A DNA stretch of 14,286 nucleotides from an uncultured Coriobacteriaceae bacterium (GTDB taxonomy: Bacteria > Actinomycetota > Coriobacteriia > Coriobacteriales > Atopobiaceae), in contig CACXZL010000014.1 in NCBI GenBank assembly GCA_902772085.1, forward strand, positions 1 to 14,286. The letters are read 5' to 3'. A program made the position numbers and the translations under genes. Below, piece after piece: positions 6,959 to 13,207 of the stretch (the stretch's first letter is position 1; each line of letters begins with the position of its first letter). Under the pieces are notes generated by a model. It was not told the DNA's origin and did no database searches. It worked only from the letters and a program-made list of their open reading frames with translations.

Positions 6959-7996
6959 TTATTCCTTATGGCCACGCACCTTGCGAGCGAGTTTGTCGGT
7001 AAAGGAAAGCTGCTCTCGACGATCCCCGCCCCAGAATATGAGTGCGACCATTCCTGGTCCCACATGGCTTCCCAAGATGGGCGACACCTGGCTCCGGATG
7101 ATCGTCACCGAGCCGCAGCCCTCCTGCTTGCGTATCTCCTTCTCAAGCCAGTCGGCGTCCTTCTCGGCGTCGCTCGATACGATGGCAAGTGGAAGGGAGC
7201 CGTCATGCGCATAGTTTTCTTTGAAGTCCTCCATGACGGCACGCAGCGCCTTCTTTCTGCCGCGACACATACCACGAAGACAGAGCGCACCGTTTGTGTC
7301 GTACGAAAGCTCTGGCTTGATATCGAGCTTGCCTCCCACCGTGGCTGCCGCGGGCGGTATGCGACCACCGGCGGCCAAGGCACTGAATCCGTCGAGCGTG
7401 AAGTACCCGTGGATGAAGTAACGTGCCTCGCAAGCCCATTCATAGAGCTCTCGGGCATTGAGCCCCCGCGTTGCCTGACGCGCCACCTCTATAGCCAGCA
7501 ACTCGCCGGCAGCGGAGTCGCAGCACGTATCGACCACGTACAGCTCGAAGTCCGGATGGCTTGATCTCACCATCTCTGCCGCTTGCTCGGCATTGTGAAT
7601 GGACGATGAGAGTCCCCCCGAAAGGCTCAGGTAAATCGTGGGTAGGCCATCCGCCGCCGCCTGCTCGAAAATCTCCAGATACCTACCGGGTGTCACGGCG
7701 CAGGTACTGTAGTGCAGGTCGGGATTCTTGCGCAACACCTCATAGAAGTCGTGAGAGCTCGTGCTCTGCCACAGATCGTCTTCTCTTTCTCCGTCGGGCG
7801 TCACATACGTGAAGGGAATGAAATCAACGCCCAGCCTGCGCAGAACCTCGGGCGCGATATCGCTGCCCGAGTCCACCATTATCCGACATGTGCGCTTCTG
7901 ATGAAACGCACGCCCCACGCTCACAACGTCTTCGGGGGCATGCGATGCATCTTTCGCTAAATCGTTTACAACATCTGAGTTGCCTTGATTACTCAT
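6959..7996 (-). CDS. DegV family fatty-acid-binding protein
   Basis: DegV/FakB-type proteins bind a fatty acid, and in Gram-positives some hand it to the kinase FakA for phosphorylation. With the start at 7996 it has 345 residues, against about 280 usually: residues 1-36 are a polar extension before the domain begins at CRIMVDSGSDI (37-47). Other family marks are YSTCAVTPGRYLEIF (the T-S-x-P equivalent), YLSLSGGLSSSIHNAE (lipid carboxylate site region, normally SGLSGTY), VDTCCDSAAGELLA, and AAGGRIPPAAATVGGKLDIKPEL (the GGRI motif). The start codon lies inside the end of hpf (ATGAGTAA, 8-nt overlap) with GAGG 6 nt upstream, so translation is probably coupled to hpf. No fakA is in the window. 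Confidence 0.93.
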   Translation of the reverse strand: MSNQGNSDVVNDLAKDASHAPEDVVSVGRAFHQKRTCRIMVDSGSDIAPEVLRRLGVDFIPFTYVTPDGEREDDLWQSTSSHDFYEVLRKNPDLHYSTCAVTPGRYLEIFEQAAADGLPTIYLSLSGGLSSSIHNAEQAAEMVRSSHPDFELYVVDTCCDSAAGELLAIEVARQATRGLNARELYEWACEARYFIHGYFTLDGFSALAAGGRIPPAAATVGGKLDIKPELSYDTNGALCLRGMCRGRKKALRAVMEDFKENYAHDGSLPLAIVSSDAEKDADWLEKEIRKQEGCGSVTIIRSQVSPILGSHVGPGMVALIFWGGDRREQLSFTDKLARKVRGHKE

Positions 7997-8567
7997 CCTC
8001 ATCCTCGATCTTGGGCTTGATGATGCCATAGCCTCCGTCGTTACGACGATACACGACGTTCGTGAGCCCGGTAATCTCGTCTACGAAGACGTAGAAATCG
8101 TGGCCTATCAGATCGATCTGCACCAAAGCCTCGTCTACCGACATGGGCTTCAAATCGATAATCTTCTCGCGAACAAGAGCGTCGTCATCCTCCGCCGCCT
8201 CAGCGGTCTCCACGGGCAAGGGCTCAAGCACGACGGCAGGCTCATAATGCTTGGAACGAGACTTGTCGATGACGCGCGTCTTGTACTTGCGCAGCTGACG
8301 GGAGACCTTGGCAGCGGCATCATCGATAGCCGCCTCGAGATCGTCCCCGGACGCCACCACGCGCACCACGTTGTCGCGCACGAAGACCGTCACCTCGCAT
8401 GCATTGCGCTTGCCATACGAATGGCTCTTGTCTACCCTCAGAACCACATCGCACGCCATGGGCTTGATATCAAACACCTTGAGTGCGTCGCCTATCTTAT
8501 CTTCCACCTGTTCGCGGAGAGCGTCGGAGATAGCAACCCTACGTCCCGAAATCTTGATGTCTACCAT
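7989..8567 (-). CDS. hpf: Ribosome hibernation promoting factor, long form (HPF/RaiA)
   Basis: It binds the 30S decoding region in stationary phase, blocks translation and, in the long form, dimerises 70S ribosomes to 100S. It is 192 residues with the two expected parts: an N-terminal S30AE domain (about 1-100; starts VDIKISGRRVAISDALREQVEDKI) and a C-terminal dimerisation domain (about 133-186; DLKPMSVDEALVQIDLIGHDFYVF, then NVVYRRNDGGYGIIKP), joined by an acidic linker and ending in an acidic tail. Of the two adjacent ATGs, 8567 has the better 5-nt spacing from GGAGG; 8570 would leave 2 nt. An AT-rich TATTATATAAG on the minus strand (8657-8667) may hold a promoter; TTGACT (8677-8682) is too close for a standard -35. 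degV follows with an 8-nt overlap. Confidence 0.96.
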   Translation of the reverse strand: MVDIKISGRRVAISDALREQVEDKIGDALKVFDIKPMACDVVLRVDKSHSYGKRNACEVTVFVRDNVVRVVASGDDLEAAIDDAAAKVSRQLRKYKTRVIDKSRSKHYEPAVVLEPLPVETAEAAEDDDALVREKIIDLKPMSVDEALVQIDLIGHDFYVFVDEITGLTNVVYRRNDGGYGIIKPKIEDEDE

Positions 8568-8682
8568 CATTGCCTCCTCGTTTGTGTCGAGCCCAAAAAG
8601 AACCAACGACTCGGTCCCGCGCTCGTGATGTCATCCACCAGCTCGGCCGCGTCTTGCTTATATAATACCCGCAACGAGTCAA

Positions 8683-9978
8683 CTAGTATTCGGAGCTTTC
8701 GGTGTACACACCGCCATTGTCGCTATTGGTATTTTGTCGAGCGTTTTCGGAGTACGCGCCCTCGTCGGACAAATCATAGTTTACGGGTTCGCCACTGTAT
8801 GCAATGCCGCTATAGGAGACCTCTGGAGCCTCATACATAGACGAATACTCCGTATGGTCTGGCTCGTATGGCTCAGTCTGGGATGGCTGGCTCTGTTGTG
8901 GCTGGCTCGAGTCAACGTTTTGCTGCTGCGATTGGGTTCGCGCGCTTTGCCCCTGGCTCTGCACCTCCTCACCCGAACTGTCGCTCGTGCCCTGCATGGA
9001 CGCCCCGAGAGCGCGGGCCTCTGCGGTGGTGACGGCATTTGCTCCCGCCGTTGAGCCATCCTGCGCCACCAGGAGGACCTCCTGCATGGCCGCGGTGTTG
9101 TCGAGCGGCTTGCCATCTGGCTCTTTCATGGGAATGCCCTGTATGACCGAGTCGCTCGCAAGCTTGGGGAAACTGCCGAGCCAGCTTCTGTGTATCTCCG
9201 CAAGCACGCCGTTCTCGCTCATCCTCGCGTACGCTTCGCGTATGGCCTTTGACACGGCGCCCTCGCCCGATGCGATGGCGACTCCCTGCGAGGTGGGCTC
9301 GTTCAGCAGGCCCGCAAAGTTGAGGGCGTCGAGCCATGCCGTAAGATACGCACCGGAGCACGATTGGCACAACACGTAATCCACCGTCCCGTTCTCCAAC
9401 GCCTCGAATGACTCGTTGAGCGAGGCGAACGAGACCTCCTTCGTGGCAAGAGTCGTGACCTTCAAGGCCATCTGTGCAGGGGAGCCTTGCTGTACGGCGA
9501 CGCTCTTGTCGTTCAGCTCGTCTACCGCAGACACCTTCGTCTCGCCCTTATGGAAGAACGCGTATCCCAGCTCGGCATAGTCTCCCACGACGTCAAATCC
9601 GCTTGCCTCGCCTGCAGACACGTCTATCACGACGTCGCAGCTCTCCTGCAGCGCCTTGCCCACATCGTCAACGGACACAAACGAGGCCGTGAGATTCAGC
9701 TCGTTTGCAAGTGAGCTGCCAAGATCGATGTCGAGGCCCGAGATGGAGTCACCAGCCCCAATGACAAACGGCGCGGCGACCGTCGTGCGCACGCCTACCG
9801 TCAGCACGCCCGCGGTTTTCAGGCCCTCTATCGTCGTGGTTGCGCGATTTCTCTCATCTTCCACGGATGCATGCACGTCGCCACTCGTATGGGATCGGCC
9901 CGCATCGCAACCTACCAGGACGAGTGCTATAAGCGCGACCATGCAAAACATGGCGAGACGCAATTTCGACAATCTCAT
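8683..9978 (-). CDS. Family-3 solute-binding lipoprotein with a long Gln/Ser/Tyr-rich C-terminal tail
   Basis: This is an extracytoplasmic binding protein of the amino-acid (SBP_bac_3) type, anchored by lipid at Cys24. The signal peptide is MRLSKLR, then a hydrophobic core, then lipobox LVGC (21-24). The binding domain covers about 50-272: LKTAGVLTVGVRTTVAAPFV, GLDIDLGSSLANEL (81-94), VVIDVSAGEA, KSVAVQQGSPAQ (158-169), VDYVLCQ, and ARMSENGVLAEIHRSWLG (251-268). Residues about 335-431 are low-complexity: Gln/Ser first, then Tyr/Ser/Glu, ending ESSEY. The family normally ends near residue 275. The two Cys at 204 and 207 could pair. AGGAG lies 8 nt before the ATG, in the loop of a small GGGC/GCCC hairpin. 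No permease or ATPase for it is nearby. It lies between the structured RNA and hpf, and is probably transcribed from the RNA promoter. Confidence 0.88.
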   Translation of the reverse strand: MRLSKLRLAMFCMVALIALVLVGCDAGRSHTSGDVHASVEDERNRATTTIEGLKTAGVLTVGVRTTVAAPFVIGAGDSISGLDIDLGSSLANELNLTASFVSVDDVGKALQESCDVVIDVSAGEASGFDVVGDYAELGYAFFHKGETKVSAVDELNDKSVAVQQGSPAQMALKVTTLATKEVSFASLNESFEALENGTVDYVLCQSCSGAYLTAWLDALNFAGLLNEPTSQGVAIASGEGAVSKAIREAYARMSENGVLAEIHRSWLGSFPKLASDSVIQGIPMKEPDGKPLDNTAAMQEVLLVAQDGSTAGANAVTTAEARALGASMQGTSDSSGEEVQSQGQSARTQSQQQNVDSSQPQQSQPSQTEPYEPDHTEYSSMYEAPEVSYSGIAYSGEPVNYDLSDEGAYSENARQNTNSDNGGVYTESSEY

Positions 9979-10010
9979 GGGGCGTTCTCCTGCCCGTCGT
10001 ATGTACCTCA

Positions 10011-10269
10011 GTCACACCCCAGCTGACCTGGTATTTGGCCCCACACTCGCGCACTGGGACGTTCGCTTCGGATGCTCAGGCATCCCCACTACTGGCCCTC
10101 TCGCCCGCGAGGCCCCTTGCCTCGATCAACGGACGGTACGACTTACTTCTAGGACGAGCCATGCTCGTCCGGACGCCCACGCCCGGACTTACGTGGATCC
10201 TTTCGGCCTCGTCTGCCCTGGACTAAGACGCGCGCACGCGCATCCGCAACCACAGACCTGGGATGAGAC
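10011..10269 (-). ncRNA. Structured noncoding RNA, probable raiA-motif RNA
   Basis: On the minus strand, 10269-10258 pairs with 10022-10011 in an 11-bp stem with one U-U mismatch, closing a 259-nt domain. Inside are: a 5-bp stem 10257-10253/10215-10211; hairpin 10244-10238/10233-10227 (loop GUGC); stem CCACG/CGUGG 10196-10192/10181-10177; hairpin 10170-10163/10159-10152 (8 bp, loop AUG), which competes with a possible pseudoknot 10188-10183/10172-10167; hairpin 10124-10119/10113-10108; and hairpin 10085-10080/10075-10070 (loop CUGA). The predicted transcription start is base 10269, the first base of the closing stem. The raiA-motif RNA is known to lie typically between comFC and raiA(hpf) in Bacillota and Actinomycetota, as here. 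I rely on position and fold; I did not match the consensus sequence. Its cellular role is not settled; in Clostridium its loss affects sporulation and aggregation. Confidence 0.75.
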
Positions 10270-10275
10270 GGAACA

Positions 10276-10304
10276 AGTATACCACGAGCAATCATTTATG
10301 ACGT
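10276..10304 (-). promoter_or_regulatory. Promoter of the structured RNA (and probably of the lipoprotein gene)
   Basis: On the minus strand, TATACT (10281-10276) is preceded by TGG, making an extended -10 (TGnTATACT). A weak -35, ACGTCA (10304-10299), stands 17 bp away. Six bases after the -10 comes G10269, the first base of the RNA closing stem. The lipoprotein start codon is 33 nt beyond the RNA 3' stem, with no room or signal for another promoter. Confidence 0.6.
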
Positions 10305-10367
10305 TTATTTGTACGCGCAATGATACGGCGAAAAGCCACGCGAGCCACTTTTCACGGGAAGGCCACC

Positions 10368-10429
10368 AAGCTTCTGACGATTTTGCGTTTGGCGAGGGAA
10401 GCTCCTGACGGAATCGCGTTTGGCGAGGG
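10368..10429. repeat. 31-bp imperfect tandem repeat downstream of comF
   Basis: Two units, 10368-10398 and 10399-10429, match at 26 of 31 positions; the shared core is GCGTTTGGCGAGGG with CTGACG before it. They lie between the comF stop (10445) and the RNA promoter (10276-10304). Nothing else is recognised in 10305-10444; a GAAAAG/CTTTTC pair (about 10330-10352) gives only a weak hairpin there. Confidence 0.75.
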
Positions 10430-10444
10430 ATTAATCCGTGCCCG

Positions 10445-11176
10445 CTACCAAGCGCGCGCAAGGGCGGCACAGGTGACCTCGCGAGCACCACGCCCAAGAA
10501 GGGCGCGCGTCGACTCCCTCATGGACGCACCGGTCGTCACCACGTCGTCAACAAGCAGAAGTCTCATGTCGGAGACATCGTCCGTCACGCTCACCGTACC
10601 CTTCAGGTTTGACACCCGTTCGTTGCGTCCGAGCGCACGTTGGTCGCCAGCGGACGAACGCTGGAGCACGTCAAAGAGGGCGATCCCGATCAGCGACGAC
10701 AACTCACGCGCCACGAGCTCCATGTGGTCAAAGCCACGCCGCGCATAAGCCGAAGCCGTTGCCGGCACAAAGCAAATGGCGTCGGTTTTCGCCGGATCAA
10801 ATCGCGGGGACCCATCTGGCGCGCAACAACCGCACGCCTCGTCCAAAGACGTTGCCATGGCGGCCGCGTTTACCTTTGCCAGGCGCAGCTCAGAGCGATC
10901 CTTCAGGCATGCCACCATCTGGGATGAGGACTGCGCAAACCTCAAGGCGCACACGGTGGCGCGGGATTCCCAATCCCCCTCACAGTTCGTGCAGGTAAGC
11001 CACCCGTACGGAGCCCCGCAGACCGGACAGGCCCATCGCTGCGCTATCCATGGCAAGCTCTCGCGACAATCGCTGCAGAGGAGCTCTCCCGGCATGTCAC
11101 ACGACACACAACGGGTAGGCCACAGGAGCTCCTCCAAAGCTTCGGTCGCGTCGTGCGCAAGGGACGAGACCCTCAT
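10445..11176 (-). CDS. comFC: ComF family protein (ComFC-like phosphoribosyltransferase fold)
   Basis: In naturally competent bacteria ComFC aids DNA uptake with the ComFA helicase; the family is also widespread where competence is unproven. It is 243 residues. The N-terminal zinc-ribbon part has two Cys clusters, C23-x2-C26/C34-x2-C37 and C50-x2-C53/C62-x2-C65. The C-terminal part has the type I phosphoribosyltransferase fold: CFVPATASAYARRGFDHMELVARELS (135-160) and the PRPP loop LLLVDDVVTTGAS (206-218). AGAGGG lies 5 nt before the ATG. It starts 9 bp after tatD, in the metG-rsmA-tatD-comF run. No comFA is in the window, so a competence role is only inferred. Confidence 0.92.
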   Translation of the reverse strand: MRVSSLAHDATEALEELLWPTRCVSCDMPGELLCSDCRESLPWIAQRWACPVCGAPYGWLTCTNCEGDWESRATVCALRFAQSSSQMVACLKDRSELRLAKVNAAAMATSLDEACGCCAPDGSPRFDPAKTDAICFVPATASAYARRGFDHMELVARELSSLIGIALFDVLQRSSAGDQRALGRNERVSNLKGTVSVTDDVSDMRLLLVDDVVTTGASMRESTRALLGRGAREVTCAALARAW

Positions 11177-11185
11177 ACAGACCCT

Positions 11186-12208
11186 CTAGCCAAGGCGAAA
11201 GAACGAGTTGGCGTTTTTCCATAAGGCTGTATAGGTCTGCTCGCGCGATGCTGCTCCCGCCTTCTCCCGCGCGTCGGCAACGCATGCCACCGTAAAGGCC
11301 ACCATCGCCGGCTCGCATTCAAGCCCGCGCAGAGGAACAGGCGCCATGTAGGGGCAGTCGGTTTCGCTCAGCAACAGACCTTGGGGGCATACCTCGGCCG
11401 CCTCACGGATGTCGGCACTTCGCGCAAACGTCGCCGCCCCGCCAAAGGCGACATGACATCCAAGCTTCGTGAAAGGCGTCATCACCCGGACGTCGCTGGT
11501 AAAGCAATGCAGGTCGCATCCCGCTTCAGGCACCCCCTCCTCGCGAAGCACCCGCAGCGCTTCTTCGTGGGCGCGGGCTTCTTCGTCATCCTCGGCATCG
11601 CGGATATGCAGCTCGACTGGCAGGTCGTGCTCGTGAGCCACGCGAAGCTGCCTGCGAAATGCCTCGATTTGCACATCAGGCTCGAGCTCGTTCCACGGTC
11701 CAAAGTCCAATCCGAACTCGCCCACGCCCACGCAGCGTTCGTCACGCAAAAGAAGCTCGAGGCGTTCGGCGACCGATGGGTCCTCAAGGTACTTCTGCGC
11801 ACCATAGGGATGGACGCCCGCTACGAAATGTACATTGTGCGTCAGCTCCGGGAGGTTCTGCCAACCAGCAAACTCGGGGGACCTCACGCCTGCCTGCGCC
11901 GCCGATGCGAGGAGACTTGCAGCACGGTCCATCGTCTCGTGGAACCACGAGAGGAACGCCGGCACGTCAGGCACGTCGTCCGCCGGGTCCACCGGCACCA
12001 CGAGCAGCCTCACGCCTACCAGCGCTGCACGCGCCACCGCCATCGCAGGATCGGTGCCGCGAAACGACGTGAGGTGACCATGAGTGTCTGCCAGCGGCGC
12101 GAGCGCCACGGGCACCTCCACGGGCTTGTGCTTTCTCGTCTCAAACAAGGGCTGTGTCCAAGGGCCATCCGTCACGTGCCTCACCACTTTCGTTTGTCGC
12201 TGAAACAC
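11186..12208 (-). CDS. tatD: TatD family metal-dependent hydrolase (DNase)
   Basis: TatD proteins are metal-dependent 3'-5' exonucleases with a TIM-barrel amidohydrolase fold. Visible metal and active-site motifs: DTHGHL (41-46, usually DSHCHL), GVHPY (131-135), GEFGLD (163-168), ELHIRD (199-204), DLHCFTSD (232-239) and SETDCPYMAP (281-290). At 340 residues it is longer than the usual 255-270: about 38 residues precede the barrel, and the stretch between residues 72 and 128 is roughly twice the common length (Asp/Pro-rich, then a helix). The start is GTG at 12208 with AAGGG 9 nt upstream; a later start within the first 38 residues cannot be excluded. It lies 27 bp after rsmA and 9 bp before comF. 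Confidence 0.92.
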   Translation of the reverse strand: MFQRQTKVVRHVTDGPWTQPLFETRKHKPVEVPVALAPLADTHGHLTSFRGTDPAMAVARAALVGVRLLVVPVDPADDVPDVPAFLSWFHETMDRAASLLASAAQAGVRSPEFAGWQNLPELTHNVHFVAGVHPYGAQKYLEDPSVAERLELLLRDERCVGVGEFGLDFGPWNELEPDVQIEAFRRQLRVAHEHDLPVELHIRDAEDDEEARAHEEALRVLREEGVPEAGCDLHCFTSDVRVMTPFTKLGCHVAFGGAATFARSADIREAAEVCPQGLLLSETDCPYMAPVPLRGLECEPAMVAFTVACVADAREKAGAASREQTYTALWKNANSFFRLG

Positions 12209-12235
12209 GTACTATAGCCCTTCTTGGCGCATCGC

Positions 12236-13126
12236 TCAACGTTTGAGGTTATCTGAAAAGTCCCGTGACCCGAACCCTGGCGCGTCCAGCGCTTCGTGGA
12301 GGCGCACGAAGTCAGCGGTACACAACGTCTCGGCACGCGTACGAGGATCGATGCCCGCAGCGGCAAACGCCTGATCGAGCACGTCCTTGTGGTATCCCCT
12401 TGCCGCCATGGAGTTGCGGATCGTCTTGCGCCGCTGGGCGAAGGCGGCATCGATCGCCAGCGAGACGCCTTCCGGATCGGCTGCCGGCGACTCGATGCGA
12501 TCGATGCGCACCACTGCCGAGTCCACGTGTGGTGGCGGCATGAAGTTTCCCGGCCCCACCTCGAAGCGGCCCGTCACGCGACCCCAAAGCGCGAGCTTTG
12601 CCGTGTAGGCTCCGTACTCCTTGGTGCCAGGGGTCGCGGCGATGCGGTCGGCCACCTCCGCCTGCACCATGACCACCAGCCGCCTCACCGAGGCCATATG
12701 CTGGAGCGTGCCCAGGATGACCGTTGCCGCCACCTGATACGGCAGATTCGAAACGAGCTTGGTGGGGCTCTTCCCCGCCACAGTAGTCAGCCCCTCGGCT
12801 GTGACACGCAAGGCATCGCCCTGCACGAGCACGAGCTTTTCTCCGTCGCGTGCGCAGGTGTCGGCAAGGACGGGCGGCAAGGTCTTGTCGGCCTCCACGG
12901 CTACGACGGCCCGCACATGCGGCAGCATGGCCACCGTAAGCGTACCGATGCCAGGGCCGATCTCATACACCACGTCGGAGTCGTCCAGCTCCGCAAGGCC
13001 GAGTATGCGACCTATCACGTCATCGTTGATCAGGAAGTTTTGGCCAAGCCTGTGCTTGAAGGAAAACCCATGCCGCTCAAGAACGGCACGGGTCTCACGT
13101 GCGTTTGCAAGATAAGAATGTACCAC
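12236..13126 (-). CDS. rsmA: 16S rRNA (adenine1518-N6/adenine1519-N6)-dimethyltransferase
   Basis: RsmA/KsgA uses S-adenosylmethionine to dimethylate two adjacent adenines in the 3' terminal helix of 16S rRNA during late 30S assembly. It is 296 residues. Motifs in order: FKHRLGQNFLIN (23-34), SAM-binding EIGPGIGTLT (55-64), the acidic VVAVEAD (74-80), VQGDAL (101-106), the catalytic NLPY (127-130), and the C-terminal helical domain with AFAQRRKTIRNSM. The start codon is GTG at 13126 with GGAGG 4 nt upstream. It lies 81 bp after metG, with a perfect hairpin in that gap, and is followed by tatD. Confidence 0.97.
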   Translation of the reverse strand: MVHSYLANARETRAVLERHGFSFKHRLGQNFLINDDVIGRILGLAELDDSDVVYEIGPGIGTLTVAMLPHVRAVVAVEADKTLPPVLADTCARDGEKLVLVQGDALRVTAEGLTTVAGKSPTKLVSNLPYQVAATVILGTLQHMASVRRLVVMVQAEVADRIAATPGTKEYGAYTAKLALWGRVTGRFEVGPGNFMPPPHVDSAVVRIDRIESPAADPEGVSLAIDAAFAQRRKTIRNSMAARGYHKDVLDQAFAAAGIDPRTRAETLCTADFVRLHEALDAPGFGSRDFSDNLKR

Positions 13127-13160
13127 GGTGCCTCCGTCGTTCCTCGTGGTCGCCGCTTGT

Positions 13161-13198
13161 CGTCCTGGCCGCTGGAGCTGGCGCGGGCGGCCAGGACG
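13161..13198 (-). promoter_or_regulatory. 12-bp perfect hairpin between metG and rsmA
   Basis: CGTCCTGGCCGC (13161-13172) pairs perfectly with GCGGCCAGGACG (13187-13198), loop 14 nt. In the minus direction it starts 9 nt after the metG stop region, but GACGACAAGC follows, not a T-tract. It may attenuate transcription or protect the metG mRNA end. Confidence 0.6.
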
Positions 13199-13207
13199 GA
13201 ACCGATA

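Noticed and set aside
10181..10204. GAAAGGATCC and AAGTCCGGGC pieces recalling the RNase P RNA 5' signature
   Set aside because: The other conserved RNase P RNA blocks are missing and the domain is too short; the comF-hpf location fits the raiA motif better.
10368..10429. Direct repeats as a CRISPR array
   Set aside because: There are only two imperfect units, head to tail without spacers, and no cas genes.
11381..12217. A 278-codon plus-strand frame opposite tatD
   Set aside because: It is a shadow of tatD, with no domain and no plausible ribosome binding site.
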